Positions 45,644-54,981 of a stretch of 64,000 nucleotides of DNA are shown here, piece by piece. The notes beneath the pieces are model-generated. The model saw only the letters and a list, made by a program, of their open reading frames with translations, did no database searches and was not told the origin of the DNA. The position numbers were made by a program, and so were the translations under genes. Source of the stretch: Porticoccus litoralis (lineage in GTDB: Bacteria; Pseudomonadota; Gammaproteobacteria; Pseudomonadales; Porticoccaceae); contig NZ_JAUUUU010000003.1 in assembly GCF_030676955.1 (NCBI RefSeq), positions 307,444 through 371,443 on the forward strand. The letters run 5' to 3'. Within the stretch, counting starts at the first letter, position 1; each line of letters opens with the position of its first letter.

Positions 45644-45880
45644 TTATGTCAGCGAAAAAGCACGCATCAGGAATTGATGGGACATGGCATCCGTATCGGT
45701 GCGTCCTGCAAGAATATCAGCCGCGTAGGCTCTGGCAGCCTTCTCTGCCCCTTCCTTGGAATTGAAAGGACCAATCATTTGGGTTTTTTCCCGGATTGCG
45801 AAGTACCACTTCCCGTTCATGCACTCAATTCTCTCGGAACGGAAGCGCGTCGTTTCATCTTCACCTTGCCTTGCAAGCAT
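45644..45880 (-). CDS. Small DUF6316 family protein
   Basis: The 78-residue protein has the core FRSERIECMNGKWYFAIREK followed by GPFNSKEGAEKAARAYA, which I recognise as the DUF6316 pattern common in marine gammaproteobacteria. The function is unknown. There is no signal peptide or membrane segment; it is probably a small cytoplasmic protein. GGGAGG stands seven bases before the ATG, a strong ribosome site. A consensus CRP operator lies 28 bases upstream of the start, overlapping where its promoter must be. Confidence 0.78.
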   Translation of the reverse strand: MLARQGEDETTRFRSERIECMNGKWYFAIREKTQMIGPFNSKEGAEKAARAYAADILAGRTDTDAMSHQFLMRAFSLT

Positions 45881-45907
45881 GGCTGAACCTCCCTGAAACT
45901 GGTTTTT

Positions 45908-45923
45908 TGTGACCTAGCTCACA
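45908..45923. promoter_or_regulatory. Consensus CRP/Vfr operator
   Basis: TGTGACCTAGCTCACA is a perfect TGTGA-N6-TCACA palindrome, and the symmetry extends to TTTGTGA...TCACAAA. It sits between DUF6316 (28 bases from its start codon) and the divergent GspE-like gene (166 bases away). Relative to DUF6316 it would overlap the promoter core, which suggests repression. For the GspE-like gene it is placed as an upstream activator site, although I see no good -10 box at class I or II distance. The CRP-type gene begins in this same window. Confidence 0.75.
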
Positions 45924-46088
45924 AATAATAGTAAAAAACATCACGATGAAAAGAGCCGCTTGTCGTTTTTTCAGGATGGCGGTATCGCGGGCGCACAATC
46001 CTGTTGAAAGACATTATGTTGGTTGTCGCTGTTTCTGATAGCCTTCATACTCGAAAGATGTCAGAAAAACCGGCGTGGGTGGAACAAT

Positions 46089-47864
46089 ATGGCGGTGGGT
46101 GAGGTGGTGGAGCGACTGCTGGATTTGGGTAATGTACTCAATGATCTGGTCACCGATGGTCTGCTTACACAGCAGGATGCCAATGCAATTGCTGGTTCAC
46201 AGCGCAATCGGGAGCAGTCTTTGTTGCATCCGCTGGCCTACATTGCTGGTCAGCGGCCTGAAAACCGGGCTGATCCGGGCAAGCAGCTTTCCATTGAGAG
46301 CCTGACGCAGTGGCTGGCTGGGCGTGCCGGGCTGGATGTGGCCCATATTGACCCCCTGAAAATCGATGTAACCTCTGTCACTGCGGTGATGTCCTTCCAG
46401 TTTGCCCGTCGCCACAACATTCTCTGTATTGATGCCGGCGGTGACGAGTTAATGATTGCTACCTCCCAGCCGTTCATGACCTCCTGGCTGGAAGACTTGA
46501 AACAAACCACCCGCAAGCCCATACGCCGGGTGGTTGCCAACCCGGTGGATATCGCCAAGTACACCCTGGAATTCTATTCGCTGGCAAAGTCAGTCTTTGG
46601 CGCTAAGGGTATCGCCGGAACCAATAAGGCCGGAGTTGCCAATTTTGAACAGCTGCTTCAGATTGGCTCCCTGAAGGACCCCGATGCCCAGGATCAGCAC
46701 ATCATCAATATCGTTGACTGGCTACTGCAGTATGCGTTTGATCAGCGCGCCAGTGATATTCACCTGGAGCCGCGTCGTGAAAAGGGCAAGATTCGTTTTC
46801 GCATCGACGGAGTATTGCACCAGGTATATGAACTGCCCGATGCTGTGATGACCGCGGTGACCAGTCGCCTGAAAATTCTTGGTCGCATGAATGTGGCCGA
46901 AAAACGCCGTCCGCAGGATGGTCGCGTGAAAACCGTGACACCAGAGGGCAATGAGGTGGAGTTGCGCCTGTCGACACTGCCTACTGCCTTCGGTGAAAAG
47001 CTGGTGATGCGGATATTTGATCCGGATGTGCTGCTGCGGGGATTCCAGGAGCTGGGCCTGTGTGGGGACGATCTGAAACGCTGGCATGAAATGACTGGCA
47101 GACCCCACGGCATCGTGCTGGTGACCGGTCCCACCGGGTCGGGTAAGACCACCACGTTGTATTCCACCCTCAAGGAGCTGGCAACGGAAGATGTCAACGT
47201 CAGCACCATTGAAGATCCCATCGAGATGGTGGAGGACAGCTTTAACCAAAGCCAGGTGCAACCCAAAATAGAATTCAGCTTCGCTGCCGGTATTCGCACG
47301 CTCATGCGGCAAGACCCGGACATTGTCATGGTGGGGGAAATACGGGATCTGGAGACAGCCGAAATGGCGGTGCAGGCCGCACTGACAGGGCATCTGGTGC
47401 TGTCGACGTTGCATACTAACGATGCCCCAACGGCCATTACCCGGCTGCTGGATCTGGGGGTCCCCGCCCACCTGATCAAGGTCACCCTGAATGGTGTGAT
47501 GGCGCAGCGGCTGGTGAGGACGCTCTGCCCCCATTGTAAGGAGGCGGTGCCGGTGACTGGGGCAGAATGGGATTCGCTGGTGACCCCGTGGAAAGTGAAA
47601 TCCCCACAGCAACTTTATCGTCCAGTGGGTTGCCTGGAATGCCGGAATACCGGTTATCTCGGGCGCCAGGGCATTTATGAAATCTTGCCCGTCACCGAAA
47701 CCATTCAACCCCTGATCACGGCAGATACCGATACCACCGCGTTGCGCTTGCAGGCCATGAAGGAAGGAATGCGTACTCTGCGGCTTAGCGGTGCCCAGAA
47801 AGTGGGTGCGGGGACCACGTCTGTGGAAGAGGTCCTGAGGGTTGCTCCGGCATCAGGAAAATAA
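46089..47864 (+). CDS. GspE/PilB-family secretion ATPase, unaccompanied
   Basis: This 591-residue type II/IV secretion-family ATPase has an N-terminal GspE-N/PilB-like domain (about 1-190) and the catalytic core with Walker A GPTGSGKT at 347-354. It also has the Asp box IEDPIEMVED, Walker B DIVMVGEIRD and the His box GHLVLSTLHTND. The zinc tetracysteine (CPHC...CLEC) is intact. All motifs for hexameric ATPase activity are present. No pilus or T2SS partner gene is near, so it probably serves a system encoded elsewhere. ATG at 46089 gives the normal start; the frame opens 22 codons earlier. It is followed by glnE. Confidence 0.87.
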   Translation: MAVGEVVERLLDLGNVLNDLVTDGLLTQQDANAIAGSQRNREQSLLHPLAYIAGQRPENRADPGKQLSIESLTQWLAGRAGLDVAHIDPLKIDVTSVTAVMSFQFARRHNILCIDAGGDELMIATSQPFMTSWLEDLKQTTRKPIRRVVANPVDIAKYTLEFYSLAKSVFGAKGIAGTNKAGVANFEQLLQIGSLKDPDAQDQHIINIVDWLLQYAFDQRASDIHLEPRREKGKIRFRIDGVLHQVYELPDAVMTAVTSRLKILGRMNVAEKRRPQDGRVKTVTPEGNEVELRLSTLPTAFGEKLVMRIFDPDVLLRGFQELGLCGDDLKRWHEMTGRPHGIVLVTGPTGSGKTTTLYSTLKELATEDVNVSTIEDPIEMVEDSFNQSQVQPKIEFSFAAGIRTLMRQDPDIVMVGEIRDLETAEMAVQAALTGHLVLSTLHTNDAPTAITRLLDLGVPAHLIKVTLNGVMAQRLVRTLCPHCKEAVPVTGAEWDSLVTPWKVKSPQQLYRPVGCLECRNTGYLGRQGIYEILPVTETIQPLITADTDTTALRLQAMKEGMRTLRLSGAQKVGAGTTSVEEVLRVAPASGK

Positions 47865-47948
47865 TAATGAACTGTTGGCGTCTGAAAGATAGCTGACAGC
47901 AGAGAATAACTTGCGGTCCGCAGTGGCCCCATACGACCGAGAAAGACC

Positions 47949-50849
47949 ATGCATCAATTATCGTTGCCATCACCCTTGATGGAGAACTGGTTGCGTCACC
48001 AGGAGCATTTCCGCAACCGTGCCGGGTCAGAGCAGACTGACTGGCTGGATGAGGCCCTGCAGGATAAACAGTTTGCCCAGGCTATGGGCATCGCTTGGGG
48101 TGGAAGCGAGTTTGTGGCCACAACTTGCGTGCAACAGCCGACGATGTTCCAGGAGCTGGTGTTGTCCGGTGACCTGGATAACGCCCTGGTCCCAGGCGAG
48201 CTGGAGCAACGGCTGCGATCACACCTGGATGGTGTTGCGTCCGAGGAAGAACTGCTGAAGAAGCTGCGGTTGTTCCGCAACCGAGAAATGGTGCGAATCG
48301 TGTGGCGTGATTTCAATCGCCTCGCGGAACTTGAAGAAACCACCGGAGACATGACGTCCCTGGCGGAAGCGGTTCTAAGCGTCACCCTGGAGTATCTCTA
48401 TGGCCGAGCCTGCGAGGAGTGGGGAACTCCCCTCGATCGTCAGGGCAATCCCCAGCAGATGGTGATTCTCGGTATGGGCAAGCTGGGGGCTTGGGAGCTG
48501 AATGTCTCTTCCGATATCGATCTGATTTTTACTTATCCGGAAGCCGGTGAAACCAGCGGTGGCAAGCGCAATTTAAGCAATCAGGAATTCTTTGTCCGCC
48601 TTGGGCAGCGACTGATCAAGGCGCTGGATGCACGCACGGCGGAAGGCTTTGTGTTCCGGGTAGACATGCGCCTGCGGCCCTACGGGCAGAGCGGCGCTCT
48701 GGTGCTCAACTTTGACGCTATGGAAGAGTATTACCAGACCCAGGGAAGAGACTGGGAACGCTATGCGATGATCAAAGCCCGGGTAGTGGCTGGCGATCAG
48801 CAGGCGGGTCGCCAGCTGATGTCTATGCTGCGACCATTTACCTACCGCAAATACATCGACTTCAGCGCCTTCGAGTCTCTGCGCAGCATGAAAGCCATGA
48901 TTAATCGCGAGGTGCAGCGCAAGGGTTTGTCGGCTGACGTCAAGCGCGGTGCTGGCGGCATTCGCGAAGTTGAATTTATCGCCCAGGCGTTTCAGATCAT
49001 CCGTGGTGGCCGCGACAGCCGTTTTCAGACGCCAGAGCTAAAGGCGATTTTACCCCTGATTGCAGAGGAGGGCATGTTGTCCTCTGAGGAAGCAAAACAG
49101 CTTTATGAGGGATACCGGTTTCTGCGCAATGTCGAGCACGTTCTGCAGGCGTGGCAGGACCGGCAAACACAACTGCTGCCTCAGGATGCCGAGGGGCAGG
49201 CGCTTGTTGCCGTATTAATGGGTTATTCAGATTGGTCGCAATTTCTGGAGAGATTGGATAAGCACCGCTCGTGCATACGGGGCCTGTTTGAAGATGTGGT
49301 GGCGGAAGATCGTCGGGATGCCGAAGCCTCCACGGAAACACAGGATTGCGAGCTGGCCAAAACCGTGTGGTTGAGTTCGGACCCCGAAGGTCAGATGGCT
49401 GAAGCGCTGGCTGAGCTGGGGTATGACGATGTTGCAAAGGCCGTCAACGGTATTGTCAGTTTGCGCGACAGCCATGCCGTGCTGGCAATGGCCAATGATA
49501 CACGGGGACGACTTGATGGCCTGATACCGCGGCTGATACCCGTTTGCGGGCAGATGCCAAACAGCGCCGAAACCCTGTGTCGTGTCCTCAAGCTTATTGC
49601 TGCCGTGGCGCGGCGCAGTGCCTACCTGGTGTTGTTGCGGGAAAATCCATCTGCGCTGCAAACGACGGTTGAGTTATTTTCCGCCAGCAGTTGGGTGGCC
49701 GATCAGCTGATTCGCTATCCGGCCTTGCTGGATGAGTTGCTTGATAATCGCAGTTTATTATCCCTTCCCGACCGTGCAGCCCTTTCGGATGAACTCCGAC
49801 AACAGTTGTTGCGCATCCCCAGTGATGATTTTGAAACACAGATGGAAGTGCTGCGGTATTTTCAGCGCTCCCATGGGCTGCATGTGGCCGCCTGTGAGGT
49901 GGAGGGTATTCTGCCGCTGATGCAGGTCAGTGATTATCTCACCTGGCTGGCCGAGGCCATTCTTGAGCACGTGTTGGAAATGGCCTGGGAGCAACTGGTG
50001 GCGCGACACGGGAAACCCAGAACAGTCACAGGCGAAGATGCCGGCTTCCTGATCGTGGGTTATGGCAAGCTGGGGGGTATCGAGCTGGGACATGGTTCCG
50101 ATCTGGACCTGGTGTTTCTTCACAATGCCGATCCGGCGAAATCAACAGATGGCGAAAAGGCAATAGATAGCGCCTCATTCTTTGCTCGGCTCGGGCAGAG
50201 GATCATCCATATACTGACTGCACGATTGCCTTCCGGTGACCTTTACGAAGTGGATATGCGTCTCAGGCCGTCCGGAAATTCGGGCATGCTGGTATCTTCA
50301 CTCGGTGCATTTGAAAAATACCAGATGGAAGAGGCCTGGATATGGGAGCACCAGGCATTGGTCCGGGCCCGCACCATTGCAGGTGATGAAACTCTCGCTG
50401 AACAGTTCTATACCATACGTGAGCGGGTACTTTGCCGTCAGCGGGATACGCTAGAGTTGAAACAGGCCGTTGTCGAGATGCGTGACAAAATGCGAAAGCA
50501 TCTGGGCTCGGGGGCTGGGGGCCAGTCGGGAGAAGGAATATTCAACCTAAAGCAGGATGCCGGAGGTATCGTTGACATTGAATTTATGGTTCAATTTGCG
50601 GTCTTGGCCTGGTCCCACGACATTACCGGTTTAACCCATTGGAGCGATAATATTCGCATCCTTGAGTCACTCGAGGAGAGTGGCGTTCTATCCCGTGACG
50701 ATGCTCAATGCCTGATCAGTGCCTATAAGAAATATCGCTCCGCCGGTCACCGTTTGCAATTACAGCAGGCTACAGGTGTCGTTGATGCAACGGAATTTTC
50801 CGCTGAACGGGAGCAGGTAAAAGCAGTCTGGCAGCGACTGCTGGGATAA
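47949..50849 (+). CDS. glnE: Glutamine synthetase adenylyltransferase/deadenylylase GlnE
   Basis: GlnE switches glutamine synthetase off and on by adding and removing AMP under PII control. The 966-residue protein carries two nucleotidyltransferase domains. The N-terminal deadenylylase has GMGKLGAWELNVSSDIDLIF and the C-terminal adenylyltransferase has GYGKLGGIELGHGSDLDLVF. Both keep the paired catalytic aspartates (DxD), so both activities should be intact. Length is canonical. It begins 84 bases after the GspE-like gene and is followed by ilvE. Confidence 0.96.
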   Translation: MHQLSLPSPLMENWLRHQEHFRNRAGSEQTDWLDEALQDKQFAQAMGIAWGGSEFVATTCVQQPTMFQELVLSGDLDNALVPGELEQRLRSHLDGVASEEELLKKLRLFRNREMVRIVWRDFNRLAELEETTGDMTSLAEAVLSVTLEYLYGRACEEWGTPLDRQGNPQQMVILGMGKLGAWELNVSSDIDLIFTYPEAGETSGGKRNLSNQEFFVRLGQRLIKALDARTAEGFVFRVDMRLRPYGQSGALVLNFDAMEEYYQTQGRDWERYAMIKARVVAGDQQAGRQLMSMLRPFTYRKYIDFSAFESLRSMKAMINREVQRKGLSADVKRGAGGIREVEFIAQAFQIIRGGRDSRFQTPELKAILPLIAEEGMLSSEEAKQLYEGYRFLRNVEHVLQAWQDRQTQLLPQDAEGQALVAVLMGYSDWSQFLERLDKHRSCIRGLFEDVVAEDRRDAEASTETQDCELAKTVWLSSDPEGQMAEALAELGYDDVAKAVNGIVSLRDSHAVLAMANDTRGRLDGLIPRLIPVCGQMPNSAETLCRVLKLIAAVARRSAYLVLLRENPSALQTTVELFSASSWVADQLIRYPALLDELLDNRSLLSLPDRAALSDELRQQLLRIPSDDFETQMEVLRYFQRSHGLHVAACEVEGILPLMQVSDYLTWLAEAILEHVLEMAWEQLVARHGKPRTVTGEDAGFLIVGYGKLGGIELGHGSDLDLVFLHNADPAKSTDGEKAIDSASFFARLGQRIIHILTARLPSGDLYEVDMRLRPSGNSGMLVSSLGAFEKYQMEEAWIWEHQALVRARTIAGDETLAEQFYTIRERVLCRQRDTLELKQAVVEMRDKMRKHLGSGAGGQSGEGIFNLKQDAGGIVDIEFMVQFAVLAWSHDITGLTHWSDNIRILESLEESGVLSRDDAQCLISAYKKYRSAGHRLQLQQATGVVDATEFSAEREQVKAVWQRLLG

Positions 50850-50897
50850 TAAGTGCCTGTCCGTACCAAAGAAACGGACGGTTTTGAGGAGACATTA

Positions 50898-51827
50898 ATG
50901 TCATTTGCCGATCGTGATGGTTATATCTGGTTTGATGGTGAGATGGTGCCCTGGCGCGATGCCAAGGTGCACGTTCTGACCCATACCCTGCACTATGGCA
51001 TGGGGGTTTTTGAGGGCGTGCGCGCCTACGAAACACCGGACAGCGGTGCGGCAATTTTCCGTTTGCAGGACCACACCGACCGTTTGTTTCGTTCCGCCAA
51101 AATCATGGGCATGAAAATGCCTTATAGCAAAGAAGTACTCAACGAAGCCCAAAAACAGGTGGTGCGGGAAAATGACCTGCACGAGGCTTACCTGAGACCG
51201 ATGGCGTTCCTTGGCTCCGAGGGCATGGGGTTGCGTGCGGACACCCTGCAAACCCATGTGATTGTGGCGGCCTGGACCTGGCCTTCCTATATGAGCCCGG
51301 AGTCCCTGGAAAAGGGGCTGCGCATTCGCACCTCTTCCTATACCCGACATCATGTCAACATTGCCATGACCAAGGCGAAGGCCAATGGTAACTACATCAA
51401 TTCCATGCTTGCACTGCGCGAAGCGCTGGACTGTGGTTGTGACGAGGCTTTGCTGCTGGACCCGGAAGGTTATGTGGCCGAGGGCAGTGGTGAGAATGTC
51501 TTTGTGGTTCGCGACCAAGTGCTCTACACCCCGGAGCTGACCTCGTGTTTGGATGGCATTACCCGCAAAACAGTTATGCAGTTAGCTGCCGAATTCGGAT
51601 ACAAAGTGGTGGAGAAACGCATCACCCGCGACGAGGTTTACGTGGCCGACGAGGCATTCTTCACAGGAACTGCGGCAGAAGTGCTACCCATTCGGGAGCT
51701 TGATGGACGGGAAATCGGTTCCGGCTCCAGAGGGCCGATTACCGAGCAATTGCAGTCGCAGTATTTCGACCTGGTGAGGGGGCGACTCGCCAAGCACGCA
51801 GAGTGGCTGGCACCGGTGAGCCAATAA
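50898..51827 (+). CDS. ilvE: Branched-chain amino-acid aminotransferase IlvE
   Basis: IlvE is the PLP enzyme that makes or degrades leucine, isoleucine and valine. The 309-residue class IV aminotransferase has YGMGVFEGVRAY, the NIAMTKAKANGNYINS segment around the cofactor lysine, and EGSGENVFVV. GAGGAGA lies just before the ATG at 50898; the open frame upstream lacks family similarity. The glnE-ilvE-waaF order is the same as in Pseudomonas. Confidence 0.95.
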   Translation: MSFADRDGYIWFDGEMVPWRDAKVHVLTHTLHYGMGVFEGVRAYETPDSGAAIFRLQDHTDRLFRSAKIMGMKMPYSKEVLNEAQKQVVRENDLHEAYLRPMAFLGSEGMGLRADTLQTHVIVAAWTWPSYMSPESLEKGLRIRTSSYTRHHVNIAMTKAKANGNYINSMLALREALDCGCDEALLLDPEGYVAEGSGENVFVVRDQVLYTPELTSCLDGITRKTVMQLAAEFGYKVVEKRITRDEVYVADEAFFTGTAAEVLPIRELDGREIGSGSRGPITEQLQSQYFDLVRGRLAKHAEWLAPVSQ

Positions 51828-51850
51828 CTCCCGGCTTCCCGGGGAAAATC

Positions 51851-52918
51851 ATGACTGAGGCCAGAAAAATTCTTATCATCGGTCCCTCTTGGGTGGGGGA
51901 CATGGTGATGGCCCAGTCGCTCTTCATTCTTCTCAAACAGCAATCTCCCGCCTGCCAGATCGATGTGTTGGCTCCTGCCTGGAGCCGACCACTGTTGGCA
52001 CGTATGCCACAGGTGAATAGGGCAATTGAGATGCCCGTGGGTCACGGCAGTCTGATGTGGTCTGTGCGCAGACAGGTAGCTCGCGAGCTCAAGGCCGAGG
52101 GGTATGACCAGGCCATCCTGTTGCCCAACTCCCTGAAATCTGCCCTGATCCCGATGTTCGCAGGTATTCCCCTGCGTACGGGCTGGAAGGGGGAGTTCCG
52201 GTACGGGTTGGTCAATGACATCCGGCTATTGGACGAAACACGCTATCCGCTAATGGTTCAGCGCTTTGATGCCCTGGCTTTGCCCCCCGGGGCACCGCTA
52301 CCGGAAAAATTACCCATTCCCGACCTGCATGCTGATTCCGCTCGAGTGCCGGGGCTGCGCCAACAGTTTGGCCTGACCGACGAGCGACCAGTCTTGGCAC
52401 TTTGCCCGGGCGCCGAGTTCGGGCCGGCCAAACGCTGGCCAGAAAAGTACTATGCCGAAGTGGCAGCCCATCGGTTATCTCTGGGTTGGCAGGTGTGGCT
52501 GATGGGCTCAGAGAAAGACAAGGCCGTGGCCGGGGCCATCATTGAGACCTTGCCTGAGCACCTCCGGCAGCAGTGCCACAATCTGGCGGGAGTCACCAAG
52601 CTGGAAGATGCGATTGATCTGTTGTCAGTCTGCGATGCGGTTGTCAGCAACGATTCCGGCTTAATGCATATTTCAGCTGCGCTAAACAGGCCGCTGGTGG
52701 TGGTTTACGGTTCTACTTCGCCAGGTTTCACCCCACCCCTGAATGAGCGGGTGGCCATTGTTTCCATTCCTGTGGATTGTGGACCCTGTTTCAAGCGCGA
52801 GTGTCCATTGGGGCATATGAAGTGTCTCAATGACTTGCCCCCTCAAAGGGTGATCACGGCAGTGGAAAAGTTGTTGTCCTCTGAGTCGTTGGATGCCGAT
52901 AAAGGTCGGTTGTCTTGA
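51851..52918 (+). CDS. waaF: ADP-heptose:LPS heptosyltransferase II WaaF
   Basis: WaaF adds the second heptose to the LPS inner core on the cytoplasmic side of the membrane. The 355-residue GT9 enzyme has the start ILIIGPSWVGDMVMAQSL and the donor-binding region CPGAEFGPAKRWP. The C-terminal acceptor block SNDSGLMHISAALNRP is also present. GGGGA lies seven bases before the ATG at 51851. The stop overlaps the waaG start (TTGA). The heptosyltransferase I gene waaC, which sits next in Pseudomonas, is missing here. Confidence 0.94.
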   Translation: MTEARKILIIGPSWVGDMVMAQSLFILLKQQSPACQIDVLAPAWSRPLLARMPQVNRAIEMPVGHGSLMWSVRRQVARELKAEGYDQAILLPNSLKSALIPMFAGIPLRTGWKGEFRYGLVNDIRLLDETRYPLMVQRFDALALPPGAPLPEKLPIPDLHADSARVPGLRQQFGLTDERPVLALCPGAEFGPAKRWPEKYYAEVAAHRLSLGWQVWLMGSEKDKAVAGAIIETLPEHLRQQCHNLAGVTKLEDAIDLLSVCDAVVSNDSGLMHISAALNRPLVVVYGSTSPGFTPPLNERVAIVSIPVDCGPCFKRECPLGHMKCLNDLPPQRVITAVEKLLSSESLDADKGRLS

Positions 52919-54054
52919 AGCTCGCGTTCTGTTTCTACAAGTATTTTCCTTATGGTGGGTTGCAGCGGGATTTTTTGCGTATTGCCAAAGCCTGTGTGGA
53001 CCGGGGGCATGACGTTATAGCCTATACATTGAGTTGGGATGGCGACCAGCCGGACTGGCTTCAAGTGGTAGTCGCCCCTGTAAAGGCGGCAAGCGGGCCC
53101 GCCAGGTACAGAAAGTTTTCAGCCTGGGTAAACGACGCGATCAAGCGGCACCCCGTGGATGCGGTGGTGGGATTTAACAAAATGCCTGGCCTGGATGTCT
53201 ATTACTGTGCAGACCCCTGTTTTGAACATAAATCCCGTCACCTTCGGCCGTGGTGGTACCGGCTAACGCCCCGCTACCGACATTTTTCCCGGTATGAGCA
53301 GGCTGTGTTTAAGCCTGGCTTGTCGACAGAAATTCTGATGATTTCTTCTGTTCAGCAGGGACTGTTTCAGCATTACTACCACACCGAACCTGAGCGGATG
53401 ACAATGTTGCCGCCCGGCATCAGTCGTGACCGGTGTGCTCCGGAAAATGCGGCGGACATTCGCCAGGAATTTCGCAGGGAGTTTGGTCTTGCGGACGATG
53501 ACCAGTTGCTGCTGCAAATCGGTTCCGGCTTTCGCACCAAGGGGTTGGATCGCACGTTGCGTGGCCTTGCCTCGTTGCCCGACGACCAGCGCCAGCGCAC
53601 CCGCCTGTTCGTGATTGGTCAGGATGATGCCGCAGAATTCAGGTCCCTCGCCAACAAGCTGGGCATTGCTCAGCAAGTGCAGTTTTTTGCCGGGCGTGAT
53701 GATGTGCCACGGTTTCTGCTGGGTGCGGATTTGCTGGTGCATCCCGCTTATGCTGAAAATACTGGCACAGTATTGCTGGAAGCGGTGGTGGCGGGCTTAC
53801 CGGTATTGGTTACCGATGTCTGTGGTTATGCCCATTACATTGCTGAGTCAGGATCGGGGACTGTGCTGCCATCACCTTACCGCCAGGAAGCTTTCGATAA
53901 AGCGTTGTGTGATATGTTGCAGGCAGACAAAAGCCGGTGGCGAGATAACGGACTGCAGTTTTCCATGTCGGCAGACATTTACGATATGCCAGAGCGGGCG
54001 GCTGATGTGATTGAGCGGGTAGTGGAGCATAAACATGAAGCTGTTTCTGGCTGA
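52915..54054 (+). CDS. waaG: LPS core glycosyltransferase WaaG-like (GT4)
   Basis: This 379-residue GT-B enzyme begins MKLAFCFYKYFPYGGLQRDF, the WaaG start, and has the C-terminal GT4 donor site with the E-x7-E motif in PAYAENTGTVLLEAVVAGLPV. WaaG adds the first hexose to the second heptose of the core. Initiation is at TTG 52915, whose TTGA overlaps the waaF stop; no ATG fits. The end overlaps waaP by twenty bases. In Pseudomonas the corresponding enzyme adds galactosamine, so the exact donor sugar is uncertain. Confidence 0.9.
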   Translation: MKLAFCFYKYFPYGGLQRDFLRIAKACVDRGHDVIAYTLSWDGDQPDWLQVVVAPVKAASGPARYRKFSAWVNDAIKRHPVDAVVGFNKMPGLDVYYCADPCFEHKSRHLRPWWYRLTPRYRHFSRYEQAVFKPGLSTEILMISSVQQGLFQHYYHTEPERMTMLPPGISRDRCAPENAADIRQEFRREFGLADDDQLLLQIGSGFRTKGLDRTLRGLASLPDDQRQRTRLFVIGQDDAAEFRSLANKLGIAQQVQFFAGRDDVPRFLLGADLLVHPAYAENTGTVLLEAVVAGLPVLVTDVCGYAHYIAESGSGTVLPSPYRQEAFDKALCDMLQADKSRWRDNGLQFSMSADIYDMPERAADVIERVVEHKHEAVSG

Positions 54055-54850
54055 GCCGTTCGCCACAAAGTGGGCTGATCGAGACCCGTTTGCCGAAGCG
54101 TTTGCCATTTCCGGGGAAACCTACCGCGATATGGGTGATCGTCGCACTTCTCGCTTTGAATGCGATGGCAGAGCTTTTTTTATCAAAACCCACGCCGGTG
54201 TCGGTGTCGGTGAAATCCTGAAAAACCTGCTGTATCTGCGTGTGCCGGTTCTGGGTGCCGAAAATGAATATCGGGCCATCGCCCGTTTGAAATCCCTGGG
54301 TGTGGATACCATGACGGCGGTGGCATTCGGTCGCCGCGGTAGCAATCCCGCCAGCGAGCAGTCGTTCCTGATTACTGAGGCTTTGGAACCCACAGAACCC
54401 CTCGACGAATACTGCAACCCGCAGGTGTTGCGGGAAATGGGGGTGGCCGAGCGCCGGGCATTGGTAAAACGTGTGGCTCGAATAGCCCGTAGTTTGCATG
54501 ATCACGGGGTCAATCATCGGGATTTCTACCTGTGTCATTTTTTACTGGACACGTCGCCAGATTATGCTGGTGTCGCGGTCTCCAAACGGCCTATCTATGT
54601 GATTGACCTGCACCGCGTGCAGATTCGTCGGCGCACTCCGCGCCGCTGGCGACATAAAGACCTTGCAGCGCTCTATTATTCCGCCCGACGCGTAGGGTTT
54701 GATGAACGGGATGTCTGGTGTTTCCTGCGCGCGTACAAACAACAATCCCTGTCCCAGGTTCTCGCAGAAGGCGGGAGCTTTTATCGTTCGGTCAAGCGCG
54801 AAGCAGACCATTTGCACAGCAAGGGCATCAGAAAGGGGTACCACGAATAA
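54035..54850 (+). CDS. waaP: LPS core heptose(I) kinase WaaP
   Basis: WaaP phosphorylates heptose I of the inner core, needed for outer-membrane integrity in pseudomonads. The 271-residue eukaryotic-like kinase keeps Lys51 (FIKTH) and the catalytic loop NHRDFYLCHFLL with Asp163, next to the Asp162 known in the E. coli enzyme. The metal-binding YVIDLHRVQ is also there. Length matches the family. It overlaps waaG. The two following genes are related kinases. Confidence 0.93.
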   Translation: MKLFLAEPFATKWADRDPFAEAFAISGETYRDMGDRRTSRFECDGRAFFIKTHAGVGVGEILKNLLYLRVPVLGAENEYRAIARLKSLGVDTMTAVAFGRRGSNPASEQSFLITEALEPTEPLDEYCNPQVLREMGVAERRALVKRVARIARSLHDHGVNHRDFYLCHFLLDTSPDYAGVAVSKRPIYVIDLHRVQIRRRTPRRWRHKDLAALYYSARRVGFDERDVWCFLRAYKQQSLSQVLAEGGSFYRSVKREADHLHSKGIRKGYHE

Positions 54851-54981
54851 GTGTGCCTTCCCCCTGTTGATAAATGCCTAGTCATGGAGATGTATTTGGA
54901 CTTTGCCGGGCACAGCTCTCTGGATATGATGGAGAAAAATTTGATTCGACGTCCCCGGAAGCTGTTACAAGGCCAGCCCAG

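Noticed and set aside
45881..46088. Additional small gene between DUF6316 and the GspE-like gene
   Set aside because: Only the CRP site is recognisable; frames here lack ribosome sites or family features, and the 22-codon upstream extension of the ATPase has no similarity.
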